Source of the DNA: Clostridia bacterium
Lineage (GTDB): Bacteria; Bacillota; Clostridia; UMGS1883; UMGS1540
Assembly: GCA_017436645.1 (NCBI GenBank)
Contig: JAFSCR010000023.1
Coordinates: 1 to 64,000, forward strand
Direction of reading: 5' to 3'
Length of the DNA stretch: 64,000 nucleotides
Part shown: one piece after another, positions 27,740 through 37,358 of the stretch
How positions within the stretch are numbered: the stretch's first letter is position 1
Layout: every line of letters starts with the position of its first letter
Position numbers and translations under genes: made by a program
Notes under the pieces: model-generated
What the model was told of the DNA's origin: nothing
What the model saw: the letters and a program-made list of their open reading frames with translations, nothing else
The model's database searches: none

Positions 27740-27753
27740 AAGGAGAAATCAAC

Positions 27754-28161
27754 ATGGCTGATATTGAAAAGGTAAAAGAATATTTCAAAGCCGATGTTTT
27801 TGCCATGAACATGGGCATTGAAATCATGAAATGTGATGCGGAAGAGAGCGTTTGTGCGCTCCCTGTTACGCCCGACCTTTATAATGCCGGCGGCAAGGTG
27901 CAGGGTGGAGCAATTTTTACCCTGGCAGATTTTGCTTTTGCCGTTGCCGCAAATTGTGAGGGAAGACATACGGTTTCTCAGTCTGCCTCGGTCACTTTTA
28001 TTAAACCGGGCAGCGGAGAAATGCTATATGCAAAAGCTAAAAAAATTTCGTCCGGAAAAAGCACCTGTCATTACAGCGTTTTTGTAACAAATGAATTGGA
28101 TACGCTTATTGCGCATATCACAGTTAATGGCTTTGTGGTAGGCGAAAAGAAGACCGAATAG
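27754..28161 (+). CDS. PaaI-type hotdog thioesterase
   Basis: The 135-residue product has the hotdog-fold length and the family motif with a glycine-rich turn and catalytic acid (NAGGKVQGGAIFTLADFAF, residues about 48-66). Such enzymes hydrolyse acyl-CoA thioesters; the substrate is not predictable here. AAGGAG precedes the ATG. It has no promoter of its own that I can see, so it is probably expressed by read-through from serC-serA. Confidence 0.85.
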   Translation: MADIEKVKEYFKADVFAMNMGIEIMKCDAEESVCALPVTPDLYNAGGKVQGGAIFTLADFAFAVAANCEGRHTVSQSASVTFIKPGSGEMLYAKAKKISSGKSTCHYSVFVTNELDTLIAHITVNGFVVGEKKTE

Positions 28162-28173
28162 CGGTCTTTTTTT
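28150..28173 (+). terminator. Terminator of the thioesterase gene
   Basis: AGACCG and CGGTCT pair around the stop codon of the thioesterase and are followed by a run of seven T. Confidence 0.75.
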
Positions 28174-28198
28174 ATTATCTTTGTACGTCTATTCTGCC

Positions 28199-28227
28199 TT
28201 GACAACATAGAGAGATTATGATATAAT
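28199..28227 (+). promoter_or_regulatory. Sigma-A promoter of the methyltransferase-ECF operon
   Basis: TTGACA (28199-28204) and TATAAT (28222-28227) have a 17-bp spacer and an extended TGA. Confidence 0.85.
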
Positions 28228-28279
28228 TTTATAATGTTAAAATTAGGGAAAATATTGTTTCTCGGAGTGGAGCAGCAAC

Positions 28280-29134
28280 ATGATTATATCTGATAATTGG
28301 CAAGATTATGAAATATTGGAAGCGGCAGAAGGCGAAAAGGTTGAAAGATGGGGGAAATACATTCTTCGTCGTCCTGATCCTCAGGCAATCTGGAAACTGG
28401 AAAGACCGCTTACAAAAAAAGTAGATGCATATTATCACCGCAGTCGTGAAGGTGGGGGACATTGGGAGTTTTTCTCTAAAATGCCTGAAAGATGGACCGT
28501 TTCTGTTGATGGACTTTCTTTCTATGTGCGTCCCACAGGCTTTAAGCATACCGGCCTTTTCCCCGAACAGGCGGCAAATTGGTCTTTTATTCGTAATCAC
28601 TGCAAAGAAGACATGAAGGTTTTAAATTTGTTTGCATATACCGGCGGCGCCACCCTTGCGGCACTTTCCGGCGGAGCTGATGCAGTACATGTAGACGCTT
28701 CGAAAGGTATGGTGGCATGGGCAAAAGAAAATGTGGAGCTTTCCGGGCTTTCTGACCGTTTTGTCCGTTATATTGTGGATGATTGCGAAAAGTTTGTTCA
28801 GCGTGAAATCCGTCGTGGCAATAAATATGACGGAATAATCATGGATCCGCCTTCCTACGGCAGAGGCCCCGGCGGAGAAATGTGGAAACTGGAAAATAAA
28901 ATTTTTGATTTCGTAAAACTTTGCACGGAAGTGCTTTCTGATAATCCGAAGTTCTTTATTATCAATTCCTATACGACGGGCCTGCAGCCCACGGTTTTAG
29001 ATAATATGCTGAAACTGACCGTTATGAAAAAGTTTGGCGGAACATGCACGGCGGACGAAATCGGTCTGCCCGTCCGCTCAGACGGTATAGTGCTTCCTTG
29101 TGGCGCTACGGCAAGATGGGAGTGCAAAAAATGA
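28280..29134 (+). CDS. Class I SAM-dependent methyltransferase, RlmI-like
   Basis: The 284-residue product resembles the catalytic part of the 23S rRNA cytosine methyltransferase family (COG1092). The SAM-binding motif LNLFAYTGGATLAA is at about residues 113-126. The DPPSYGRGP motif is near residue 195, typical of nucleobase methyltransferases. It lacks an N-terminal PUA domain, so the target (rRNA or tRNA base) cannot be fixed. GGAGTGGAG precedes the ATG. Its stop overlaps the ATG of ecfA1 (ATGA). Confidence 0.85.
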   Translation: MIISDNWQDYEILEAAEGEKVERWGKYILRRPDPQAIWKLERPLTKKVDAYYHRSREGGGHWEFFSKMPERWTVSVDGLSFYVRPTGFKHTGLFPEQAANWSFIRNHCKEDMKVLNLFAYTGGATLAALSGGADAVHVDASKGMVAWAKENVELSGLSDRFVRYIVDDCEKFVQREIRRGNKYDGIIMDPPSYGRGPGGEMWKLENKIFDFVKLCTEVLSDNPKFFIINSYTTGLQPTVLDNMLKLTVMKKFGGTCTADEIGLPVRSDGIVLPCGATARWECKK

Positions 29135-29961
29135 TTCGCATTGAAAACGCTTCTTATATTTATCCTGAAAGCGGCCATGCTGCTGTATGCGGCGTAAACC
29201 TTACAATTCAAAAAGGTGAATTTGTTACGATTTTAGGGCATAACGGGTCTGGAAAATCAACGCTAGCAAAGCTGCTTAACGGTGTTCTTTTGCCGACAGA
29301 AGGCAAAGTTTTTGTATGCGATATGGATACGGCTTTGGAAGAAAATATATTTCCCATCCGCAGCCGTGTCGGTATGGTATTTCAGAACCCCGACAATCAG
29401 ATTGTGGCCACGGTAGTGGAGGAAGATGTAGCTTTCGGGCCTGAAAATTTAGGTCTTCCCTCCGAAGAGATTCGGGAGAGGGTGGATGCGGCACTTCGAG
29501 CGGTAGATATGTATGCATACAGAAAACATGCGCCGCACCTTCTTTCCGGGGGACAGAAACAGCGTGTTGCCATTGCCGGGATTATTGCCATGAAGCCTTC
29601 TTGTATTGTACTCGATGAGCCCACAGCTATGCTGGATCCGGTGGGGAGAAAAGAAGTTATGGACACGGTGCTGAGGCTGAATCGTGAAGAGGAAATCACA
29701 GTTGTTCTTATCACGCATTTTATGCAAGAAGCGGCTCTTTCTGACCGTGTGATTGTAACAGAAAACGGTCATATTATAGATGAAGGCACACCCACCGAGG
29801 TCCTTACAAAGCGGGAAAAACTCCAAAAAGCAAGACTGGACAGTCCCCTCGCAACAGAGCTACTAGAAAATTTGGCAGAGGCCGGCATGCCGGTAGATAC
29901 TAAGATTATTGATGTGGAGGCCTGTGTAAATTCTATTTGCACAGCCCTTGGAAAGGAATAA
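29131..29961 (+). CDS. ecfA1: ECF transporter ATPase A1
   Basis: This is one of two ATPases of the energy-coupling factor module that powers vitamin and metal uptake with exchangeable S-components. The 276-residue product has Walker A GHNGSGKST (36-44), a Q-loop in FQNPDNQ, signature LSGGQKQR (138-145) and Walker B IVLDEP (159-164). The start at 29131 overlaps the stop of the methyltransferase gene; a longer upstream reading is less likely because the protein begins with the family motif here. ecfA2, ecfT and truA follow in the same operon. No S-component lies in the window. Confidence 0.92.
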   Translation: MIRIENASYIYPESGHAAVCGVNLTIQKGEFVTILGHNGSGKSTLAKLLNGVLLPTEGKVFVCDMDTALEENIFPIRSRVGMVFQNPDNQIVATVVEEDVAFGPENLGLPSEEIRERVDAALRAVDMYAYRKHAPHLLSGGQKQRVAIAGIIAMKPSCIVLDEPTAMLDPVGRKEVMDTVLRLNREEEITVVLITHFMQEAALSDRVIVTENGHIIDEGTPTEVLTKREKLQKARLDSPLATELLENLAEAGMPVDTKIIDVEACVNSICTALGKE

Positions 29962-29966
29962 TACCA

Positions 29967-30830
29967 TTGATTTTGGCAGAGCATTTGTCCTACACTTATA
30001 CACCCGGCGGCGTATTTGAAAAGAATGCCGTTCGGGACGTGAATTTTACAATTGAAGACGGGACTTTTTGCGGCATTATCGGTCATACCGGCTCCGGCAA
30101 GACTACGCTTGTGCAAATGCTTGCAGGGCTTGTGCGGCCTACAGAAGGCAAGGTTTTAATAAACGGCCTTGATGTACACGATAAAAAAATTCGGCTAAAT
30201 GAACTTAAAGGAAAAGTGGGTCTTGTATTTCAGTATCCCGAATACCAGCTTTTCGGGGAAACTGTTTTGGAGGATGTTATGTTTGGCCCGCTGAATCTGG
30301 GCCTTTCTGAGGCGGATGCGCGGAAAAAAGCAAAAGCTGCACTTCGGGATACGGGTGTGGATGCATCGCTGTTTGATAGTTCGCCTTTTGAACTTTCCGG
30401 CGGACAAAAGCGCCGCATTGCCATTGCAGGCGTTTTGGCGCTTTCTCCTGAAATTCTGATTTTGGATGAACCGACCGCAGGGCTTGACCCCATGGGTCGA
30501 GATGAGATTCTATCCTGTATTTCGGAATTGCATAAACGAGAAAAAATAACGGTTCTACTGATTTCCCACAGTATGGAAGATATGGCAAAGTACGCCCAGC
30601 AGATTCTGGTTATGGACGGCGGAAAACTTTGCATGCATGATACGGTGGAAAATGTCTTTTCCCATGGCGAAAAATTGCGGGAAATGGGGCTTGATGTTCC
30701 GGATATTACCCGGGTAATACTTTCGCTTCGGGAAAAAGGCGTAAATATTTCTCCTGATATTTATACACTATCAGCAGCAAAAGAGGCTATTCTTAGAATA
30801 TGGAGGGAAAAGAAATGCTCAGAGATATAA
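29967..30830 (+). CDS. ecfA2: ECF transporter ATPase A2
   Basis: This is the second ATPase of the ECF module. I chose the TTG at 29967 because GGAAAGGA lies about 9 bases upstream and the resulting 287 residues match the usual length; an ATG at 29937 would overlap ecfA1 by 25 bases. Walker A is GHTGSGKTT (39-47), signature LSGGQKRR, Walker B ILILDEPTAGLDP. It pairs with EcfA1 and docks to EcfT, encoded next. Its end overlaps ecfT by 16 bases. Confidence 0.9.
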   Translation: MILAEHLSYTYTPGGVFEKNAVRDVNFTIEDGTFCGIIGHTGSGKTTLVQMLAGLVRPTEGKVLINGLDVHDKKIRLNELKGKVGLVFQYPEYQLFGETVLEDVMFGPLNLGLSEADARKKAKAALRDTGVDASLFDSSPFELSGGQKRRIAIAGVLALSPEILILDEPTAGLDPMGRDEILSCISELHKREKITVLLISHSMEDMAKYAQQILVMDGGKLCMHDTVENVFSHGEKLREMGLDVPDITRVILSLREKGVNISPDIYTLSAAKEAILRIWREKKCSEI

Positions 30831-31618
30831 CGCTGGGTCAATTTTTCCCGGGCAATTCTCCGCTACATCGCATGGACCCTCGGGTGAAAATTTTGTGGAC
30901 TCTTTTTTTCATTGTTCTTTTGTTTTTTATAAATAATTTCTGGGGATTTCTAATTTACGGCCTTTTTATGGCGTTTGTTATTGGAATTTCCGACATTCGT
31001 CCCCGTATGATTTTTGCAGGGCTTCGTCCGATTTTGTATCTACTTATATTTACGGCCCTTTTAAACATATTTTTGACGGGTGGAGAAAATGTCATATTTA
31101 AACTTTGGTTTTTGAAGCCTACATGGGAAGGTCTTTATTCCGCCGGAATTATGGCGTTTAGACTCATTTTTTTGGTTTTGGGCTCCTCGATGCTTACCTT
31201 TACAACTTCGCCCATTGTCCTTACGGACGGCATTGAACATTTAATGATGCCTTTTTCAAAAATCGGGCTTCCTGCCCATGAAATTGCCATGATGATGAGT
31301 ATTGCCATTCGTTTTATTCCAACTATTTTGGAAGAAACGGATAAAATCATGAAAGCACAAACGGCACGTGGTGCTGATTTTGAAAGTGGCAATATTTTAA
31401 GACGTGCAAAAGCCATGGTTCCGCTGTTAATTCCTCTCTTTATCAGTGCTTTCAGAAGAGCGGATGAGCTTGCGATGGCTATGGAGTGTCGCTGTTATCA
31501 TGGCGGAAAAGGAAGAACAAGACTCCATGTTCTGCACCTTTCTCAAGTGGACTATTATTCAGTTCCTGTTTTTATGCTCCTTCTTTTGGGCGTAATTTTA
31601 ACGAGGGTATTTTTATGA
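30815..31618 (+). CDS. ecfT: ECF transporter transmembrane protein T
   Basis: This membrane protein couples the two ECF ATPases to the substrate-binding S-component. The 267-residue product has several hydrophobic segments (about 27-75, 100-140 and 240-265) and the coupling-helix ARG motif in QTARGADF. The ATG at 30815 is preferred because GGAGGG lies 8 bases upstream; the ATG at 30800 overlaps that site. Its stop overlaps the truA start (ATGA). Confidence 0.9.
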   Translation: MLRDITLGQFFPGNSPLHRMDPRVKILWTLFFIVLLFFINNFWGFLIYGLFMAFVIGISDIRPRMIFAGLRPILYLLIFTALLNIFLTGGENVIFKLWFLKPTWEGLYSAGIMAFRLIFLVLGSSMLTFTTSPIVLTDGIEHLMMPFSKIGLPAHEIAMMMSIAIRFIPTILEETDKIMKAQTARGADFESGNILRRAKAMVPLLIPLFISAFRRADELAMAMECRCYHGGKGRTRLHVLHLSQVDYYSVPVFMLLLLGVILTRVFL

Positions 31619-32373
31619 AAAATATAGTTTTACGCCTTATGTATGACGGAAAAGCGTATCACGGTTTTCAGCGGCAGAAAAATGGCGTAACCATTCAGGA
31701 AAAAATTGAAGATGCCATATTTGAGATTACGGGTGAGCGTACGCCACTCATCGGCTGCAGCCGTACGGATGCAGGGGTACATGCCAAAAGCTATGTGGCC
31801 ATGTTTGCATCTGATTCTGAAATTCCAATGGTTCAGCTCCCTAAAGCGCTGAACAGTGCTCTTCCTGATGACATTCGGGTGATGCAGTCAAAAATCGGGC
31901 CGGAAGATTTCCATCCCATTTTTTCGGCGCTTGAGAAAACGTATGAATATACGATTATAAATAGGCGTTATAATAATGTGTTTCTTCGTGATTACGCCTG
32001 GTTTTATCCCATACCGCTTTCGGTGGAAAGAATGCAAAAGGCTTCAGGCTATTTTATTGGCGAACATGATTTTGCTGCTTTTATGGCGGCCGGCGGCACG
32101 GCAAAAACGAGTGTACGGCATGTTAAAAACCTTTCTGTGACGGAAGAAGACGGCGCAATTAAAATCCGAATCACGGCAAACGGCTTTTTATATAATATGG
32201 TACGAATTATTACGGGGACGCTTGTATATGTTGGTAATGGCAAGCTCGAGCCGGAGGATATAAAAGGTATTATTTTGTCGAAAGACAGAAGACGTGCCGG
32301 CATGACGGCTCCACCCGAAGGTCTTATGCTTGTTTCAACGGTATACCCTGACTTTACGTTTGAGGAGATTTAA
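31615..32373 (+). CDS. truA: tRNA pseudouridine(38-40) synthase
   Basis: TruA modifies uridines 38-40 in the anticodon stem of tRNAs. The 252-residue product carries the catalytic aspartate D52 in the motif GCSRTDAGVHA. The start at 31615 overlaps the ecfT stop. A truA gene behind ecfA1-ecfA2-ecfT is a common arrangement in Bacillota. Confidence 0.93.
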   Translation: MKNIVLRLMYDGKAYHGFQRQKNGVTIQEKIEDAIFEITGERTPLIGCSRTDAGVHAKSYVAMFASDSEIPMVQLPKALNSALPDDIRVMQSKIGPEDFHPIFSALEKTYEYTIINRRYNNVFLRDYAWFYPIPLSVERMQKASGYFIGEHDFAAFMAAGGTAKTSVRHVKNLSVTEEDGAIKIRITANGFLYNMVRIITGTLVYVGNGKLEPEDIKGIILSKDRRRAGMTAPPEGLMLVSTVYPDFTFEEI

Positions 32374-32374
32374 A

Positions 32375-33478
32375 ATGGACGTGAACAGAATAAAAAAACC
32401 GCTATATATTGCTGTTTTGGCGCTGCTTATTATTTTTCTTCTTGTCTGGTATTTTTTGGGCGGCAAGCCTTCAGTTCTGGGTGTTTTTAAAAACGGGGAA
32501 TATGGTGACCGAGTGAAACTCGATTCATCATTTACATATGCATCGGCAAAATACAGTGGTGGCGTTGCAGTGTTTGGTAAAGATTCTGTTTTTGGCATCA
32601 CAAATTCCGGCAAAAAAGCATGGCAGATTCCGTTTACGGTTTCTGACCCGATTTTGTCTGCCGGCGGCAGATTTGTTCTTGCAGCAGACCGTGGTGGAAA
32701 GCGTACGGTGCTGATTTCCGGCGGTAAGGTAAAGCATGAGGCGGAAACGGAAGGCGCAATCATCACGGCTACAGTAAATAAAAAGGGCGATTATGCCGTT
32801 GTCATGAAGGAACGTGGTTTTAAAGGTCTAGTAAAGGTTTTTAGTTCCAAGGGAAAAGAACTCTTCGCCTGGCATTCTGCAGAACAGAACATTTTGTCGG
32901 TTGCGCTTTCAGAAGATTCCAAGCAGCTCGCGGTGGCGGTAGTGAATATGAAAGACTTAAGTAAGCTTACAACGCTTTTGCAGTTTGATTTAAAAGATAC
33001 TGTCCCTGATACCCTTGATGTCGGAGACGAAAATCTTGTTTCCACACTTCTTTATAATAAAGGCGAGCTTATAGCTGCAGGAGATGAAGCGTTATATTGC
33101 TTTAAAAAGGACGGTAGCCAGAAATTCCGCATTGATTATTCCGGTCGTGAAATACAGAAGTTCAGTATGTATGCAGGCGGCACTATGGCAATGCTGTTCA
33201 GAGGCGCCGACGACGGAAGTGGCAACACAGTTGAATTTTATGACGGCCTCGGAAGGCTTTCGGGTACAGCAAAAGTTGATGGGAATGTTTCTTCCTTTGA
33301 TACATTCGGCAATTATGCCGTTGTAAGTACACAAAATGAGCTTTACGTTATACACAAAAACGGCAGAATCGTTTCACAAAGAACACTGGAAAGCTCTGTA
33401 AATCGTGTGTTTTTGTGCGGAAGCCGAAATCGTTTGTTTTTAATGGGCGGCGTAAAGGCCGGCATGTATGTTTTATAA
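32375..33478 (+). CDS. Membrane-anchored beta-propeller-like protein, function unknown
   Basis: The 367-residue product has a short basic N-terminus and one transmembrane helix (about residues 9-29). The long extracellular part is made of repeated beta strands, consistent with a WD40/PQQ-like propeller, and resembles the DUF5711 family from memory. It starts one base after the truA stop. The next gene (CvpA-like) follows after 14 bases. No enzymatic motif is visible. Confidence 0.7.
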   Translation: MDVNRIKKPLYIAVLALLIIFLLVWYFLGGKPSVLGVFKNGEYGDRVKLDSSFTYASAKYSGGVAVFGKDSVFGITNSGKKAWQIPFTVSDPILSAGGRFVLAADRGGKRTVLISGGKVKHEAETEGAIITATVNKKGDYAVVMKERGFKGLVKVFSSKGKELFAWHSAEQNILSVALSEDSKQLAVAVVNMKDLSKLTTLLQFDLKDTVPDTLDVGDENLVSTLLYNKGELIAAGDEALYCFKKDGSQKFRIDYSGREIQKFSMYAGGTMAMLFRGADDGSGNTVEFYDGLGRLSGTAKVDGNVSSFDTFGNYAVVSTQNELYVIHKNGRIVSQRTLESSVNRVFLCGSRNRLFLMGGVKAGMYVL

Positions 33479-33492
33479 AGTGAGGGATTGAT

Positions 33493-34080
33493 ATGATACT
33501 GGATGTTGCGCTCATAATCATTTTCGTAATTTCCGTTATTTCCGGTCGAAAAGCTGGACTTTTTCTTACGGTTGCTCGCCTTGGCTCTTTGCTGCTTGCA
33601 TCCATATGCACGGTTCTATTCGGCAAGCAGATTTTAAGTTTCTTTCAAAGTTGTTCATTATATGATTTCTTAGCAGAGAAAGTAGAGGGTGTCATCGAAA
33701 ACGCAGTGAAAGCCGGAGAAACCGCACTGTTTGCACCATTTCTTGAAGAAGCCGATATGGTTACCGGCGTGGCTGCCGGAGGCATAACGGATATGTTTTT
33801 CACGGCACTGATTTTTGTTTTGTTTTCAATTTTGGTCCGAATACTGATTCGAGTGATCAATAAATTTGTTTGCCGTCTGCCTTTGGTTGGGCAAGTTAAC
33901 CGCTTTTTGGGAATGGCTGTCTCCTTTGTTTTTACCGGCATTGTTGCATACCTAGTCATCGGGATTTTTGGCGGTATTATTATGTGTTCGGATGCAATGT
34001 TTTTGCAAGAGCAAATGGCAAGCTCATATCTTGTTCGTGGGATGTATGAAAATAATATAATCTTAAAATTATTTAATTAA
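33493..34080 (+). CDS. CvpA family membrane protein
   Basis: The 195-residue product has four hydrophobic segments (about 2-20, 28-45, 92-115 and 135-162), with the N-terminal pattern ISGRKAGLF seen in CvpA-like proteins. This family is linked to colicin V production and envelope stress in some bacteria; its function here is unknown. It sits between the propeller gene and cmk, probably in the same transcript. Confidence 0.75.
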   Translation: MILDVALIIIFVISVISGRKAGLFLTVARLGSLLLASICTVLFGKQILSFFQSCSLYDFLAEKVEGVIENAVKAGETALFAPFLEEADMVTGVAAGGITDMFFTALIFVLFSILVRILIRVINKFVCRLPLVGQVNRFLGMAVSFVFTGIVAYLVIGIFGGIIMCSDAMFLQEQMASSYLVRGMYENNIILKLFN

Positions 34081-34092
34081 GGAGATTTTAAA

Positions 34093-34764
34093 ATGAAAGT
34101 AGCGATTGACGGTCCCGCCGGCGCTGGAAAAAGCACCATTGCCCGTGCTGCAGCGAAAATGCTCGGTTTTATTTACATTGATACGGGTGCCATGTACCGT
34201 GCTGTGGGTCTATATGCATGGAGACGGGGCGTGGACACAAAAAATGATACGGAAGGCGTTGTTCGTTTGCTCCCTGAAATAGAAGTTACAATTTCCCATG
34301 TGGACGGCGTACAGCGTGTGTTTTTATGCGGGGAGGATGTTTCTGAAGAAATCCGTCTTCCTGAGATTTCTGTTGCTGCTTCTAATGTTGCAGTTATTCC
34401 TGAAGTTCGCTTAAAACTTGTTGAGCTGCAGAGAGCTTTGAGCGAAAAGACGGATGTAATTATGGATGGCAGAGATATCGGAACATATGTTTTGCCGGAT
34501 GCTGAAGTGAAAATTTTTCTGACTGCAGACGTACGTAAAAGAGCAGAAAGACGGTATTTAGAGCTTGCGGAAAAGGGTGTTTCCACAACACTTGAAGAAG
34601 TTCTTTCGGATATGGAATACAGAGATAAAAACGATTCGGGCAGAGCGTTTGCACCGCTTCGTCAGGCCGAGGATGCGGTGCTTGTTGACACGTCTTTCAA
34701 TACGCCGGATGAATCCATCAGCGAAGTTGTTAACATAATCAGAGGGAAACAAAATGTTTTATAA
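34093..34764 (+). CDS. cmk: Cytidylate kinase
   Basis: This enzyme phosphorylates CMP and dCMP. The 223-residue product has the P-loop GPAGAGKST (residues 6-14), the YIDTGAMYRAV motif and the MDGRDIGTYVLPDA motif. AAGGAG precedes the ATG. Its 3' end overlaps plsC by 11 bases, and cmk-plsC-ispH/rpsA is a familiar cluster in Clostridia. Confidence 0.95.
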   Translation: MKVAIDGPAGAGKSTIARAAAKMLGFIYIDTGAMYRAVGLYAWRRGVDTKNDTEGVVRLLPEIEVTISHVDGVQRVFLCGEDVSEEIRLPEISVAASNVAVIPEVRLKLVELQRALSEKTDVIMDGRDIGTYVLPDAEVKIFLTADVRKRAERRYLELAEKGVSTTLEEVLSDMEYRDKNDSGRAFAPLRQAEDAVLVDTSFNTPDESISEVVNIIRGKQNVL

Positions 34765-35350
34765 ATTTGTTAGAAAAGCGGCATATATTATTGCAAGGAT
34801 AATCTTTTTCCTTCGCATTAAAAATATCGAAAATATACCGAGGACCGGCGGAGTTATGCTTTGTGCAAATCATCGCTCGCTTTGGGATGCGGTTCTCATT
34901 GCCGCAGTTTGCAAAAGACCGCTTGCATTTATCGGAAAAGAAGAACTTTTTGACATAAAACCCCTTGGGTTTTTCTTAAAGCGACTGAATTGCTATCCTG
35001 TAAAACGGGACGGCGGTGATATCGCTGTTGTAAAAACCTGTATCCGTGTTTTGAAAGAAGGTCAGGCACTCCTCATTTTTCCGGAAGGGGAACGAATCCG
35101 CAAAGGAAAGAAACCGCATCCCAAGGCCGGTGCGCTTCGCATCGCCATCATGACAGGTGTTCCGCTTGTTCCTATGGGGATTAAAGGGAACTTCAAGTGG
35201 TTTAGGAGAATGGAAGTATCAGTGGGCTTGCCAATGGACGTGTCTGTTTATAAGGGGAAGAAATATACGGACGAAGAATATAATGCTATGACGTGGGATA
35301 TTATGGACAAAATATATGCGCTGGCAGAAACGGAGCAATTCCATGATTAA
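34754..35350 (+). CDS. plsC: 1-acyl-sn-glycerol-3-phosphate acyltransferase
   Basis: This enzyme adds the second acyl chain in phosphatidic acid synthesis at the membrane. The 198-residue product has the catalytic HX4D motif (NHRSLWD) and the substrate-binding FPEGERIRKG block. It is short, as is common in Clostridia. It overlaps cmk upstream and the ispH/rpsA fusion downstream. Confidence 0.9.
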   Translation: MFYKFVRKAAYIIARIIFFLRIKNIENIPRTGGVMLCANHRSLWDAVLIAAVCKRPLAFIGKEELFDIKPLGFFLKRLNCYPVKRDGGDIAVVKTCIRVLKEGQALLIFPEGERIRKGKKPHPKAGALRIAIMTGVPLVPMGIKGNFKWFRRMEVSVGLPMDVSVYKGKKYTDEEYNAMTWDIMDKIYALAETEQFHD

Positions 35351-37298
35351 ACTTGCCAAAACGGCCGGTTTTTGTTTTGGCGTCGGTCGTGCTGTGAAAA
35401 TTGCAGAAGATGCAGCCAAAGAAAAAGGGCGTGTATTTACACTTGGTCCCTTAATTCATAATCAGGGGGAAGTGGAGCGCCTGGAAAAGCTCGGCGTATC
35501 TGTGATTTTGAGTCCTGATGATGCGGCGGCGGGGGATACGGTTATTATTCGGAGCCATGGTGTTCCCCTCGAAACTGAAACCCGTTTATATGAAAGGGAT
35601 ACAAATGTTATTGACGCCACTTGTCCGTTTGTAAAGCGGATTCACACTATAGTGGCGGAGGAAGCGGAAAAGGGTTATAAAATTGTCATTATCGGTGATG
35701 CAAATCATCCGGAAGTTTTGGGCATAAACGGCAGGTGTAATAATACTGCGACCGTGATAGCGGAAGAAGAGGAAATTTCCAGTAAAATCGGGCCTTCCGA
35801 CCGCATTTGCGTTGTGGCACAAACCACGTTTGAAAGAGAAAAATGGAAAAAACTTTTAAATCTTATTAAAAACACTTGCAAAGACACCCACTTTTTTGAT
35901 ACAATATGTAGTGCTACCAACGAGCGGCAATGTGAGGCGGCGAAACTTGCCAAGGAATCGGACGTCATGGTTGTCATAGGCGACAAGAAAAGTTCGAACA
36001 CGGCCAAGCTTCGTGAAATTTGCAAAACCTTCTGTCCCCTTGTTTATCACATGGAGGATGCGGCGGATTTTGCTGATTTAAAGCCTAAACTTTACGGCAA
36101 TGTTGGAGTGACAGCCGGCGCATCTGCACCGGACTGGATAATTAAGGAGGTTTTGTACACAATGGAAGAGAACATTCAAAAGGACGTCAGCTTTGAGGAG
36201 GAACTGAAAAAATCGCTGGTAACGTTGTCAACGGGCGATATCGTAAAGGGTACCGTTATCGGAATCACCCCTACGGAAGTATACGTTGACCTCGGCTATA
36301 AATCCGACGGCGTTATCGATGCCAGCGAACTTGCCGCAACGCCTGACGCTAAACCTGAAGATGTTGTCAAGGTAGGAGACGAGGTAGAAGTTTATGTTTA
36401 TCGTGTAAGCGATGTAGAAGGAACCGTCGGTCTTTCTATTAAGAAACTGGCTTCTATTAAAGGATGGAAGGTAGTAAGTGAAGCATTCGAAAACGGCGTC
36501 GACCTTGAGGGCAAAATTACAGAGGTTGTGAATGGCGGCGTGATTGCTGTATCCAATGGGGTAAGAATTTTTGTACCCGCATCCCAGGCAAATGACAGAT
36601 ACTTAAGTGATCTGAGTGTCCTGGTTGGTCGCACAGTACCGATCAGAATTATTGATATAAACAAGGCACGTCGCAAGATTGTCGGTTCTGTTAAGGCAAT
36701 TTTAAACGAACAGAAGGACAAGGCTATGAGCGAATTCTGGGAAAAGATTGATGCCGGCCAGAAAGAATTCAAGGGCGTTGTTAAGACACTGACAAGCTTT
36801 GGTGCATTTGTTGACATCGGCGGTATTGACGGGCTTGTTCATATTTCCGAGCTTTCTTGGAATCATATCAAGAGCCCTGCAGAAGTTGTTGCAGTAGGTG
36901 ATGAAATCAACGTTACAATTCTCGATGCAAATCGTGAAACCGGCAAGATTTCCCTCGGTTATAAAAAAGCAGAGGACAACCCCTGGGCAATTGCACAGGA
37001 AAAACTGCACGTTGATGATGTTGTAAAGGCTAAGATTGTACGTATTGTACCTTTCGGTGCTTTTGCTGAAATCATCCCCGGCATTGATGGTCTTATTCAC
37101 ATTTCTCAGATTTCCAATAAGCGTATTGCAAAGCCGCAGGATGTGCTTGCAGTAGGCGATGAAGTGGAAGCTATGATTACAGATATCAACTGGGAAACCA
37201 AGAAGGTTGCACTCAGCATTCGTGCACTTCTCCCTGAAGAAGCACCCAAAGCTGAAGCTCCGGCAGAAGAAGCACCGGCTTCCGAAACTGAAGAATAA
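35343..37298 (+). CDS. ispH: IspH-ribosomal protein S1 fusion
   Basis: This single 651-residue reading frame joins HMB-PP reductase (the last step of the MEP isoprenoid pathway) to S1 RNA-binding domains. In the IspH part (about 1-285) the three Fe-S cysteines are C11, C94 and C189. The second part (about 305-635) contains four S1 repeats, with motifs such as GAFVDIGGIDGLVHISEL. The C-terminus is Ala/Glu/Pro-rich. The start at 35343 is where IspH proteins begin. IspH-S1 fusions are known in Clostridia, so this is not an assembly error. The second half probably serves as ribosomal protein S1 (rpsA). Confidence 0.95.
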   Translation: MIKLAKTAGFCFGVGRAVKIAEDAAKEKGRVFTLGPLIHNQGEVERLEKLGVSVILSPDDAAAGDTVIIRSHGVPLETETRLYERDTNVIDATCPFVKRIHTIVAEEAEKGYKIVIIGDANHPEVLGINGRCNNTATVIAEEEEISSKIGPSDRICVVAQTTFEREKWKKLLNLIKNTCKDTHFFDTICSATNERQCEAAKLAKESDVMVVIGDKKSSNTAKLREICKTFCPLVYHMEDAADFADLKPKLYGNVGVTAGASAPDWIIKEVLYTMEENIQKDVSFEEELKKSLVTLSTGDIVKGTVIGITPTEVYVDLGYKSDGVIDASELAATPDAKPEDVVKVGDEVEVYVYRVSDVEGTVGLSIKKLASIKGWKVVSEAFENGVDLEGKITEVVNGGVIAVSNGVRIFVPASQANDRYLSDLSVLVGRTVPIRIIDINKARRKIVGSVKAILNEQKDKAMSEFWEKIDAGQKEFKGVVKTLTSFGAFVDIGGIDGLVHISELSWNHIKSPAEVVAVGDEINVTILDANRETGKISLGYKKAEDNPWAIAQEKLHVDDVVKAKIVRIVPFGAFAEIIPGIDGLIHISQISNKRIAKPQDVLAVGDEVEAMITDINWETKKVALSIRALLPEEAPKAEAPAEEAPASETEE

Positions 37299-37311
37299 TC
37301 TGATTGCCAGT

Positions 37312-37342
37312 AAAGGCAGGCATTTATTGTCTGCCTTTTTTT
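37312..37342 (+). terminator. Terminator of ispH/rpsA
   Basis: AAAGGCAG (37312-37319) pairs with CTGCCTTT (37331-37338), followed by a T run. Confidence 0.85.
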
Positions 37343-37358
37343 ATTAAGGGGTGAGGGT

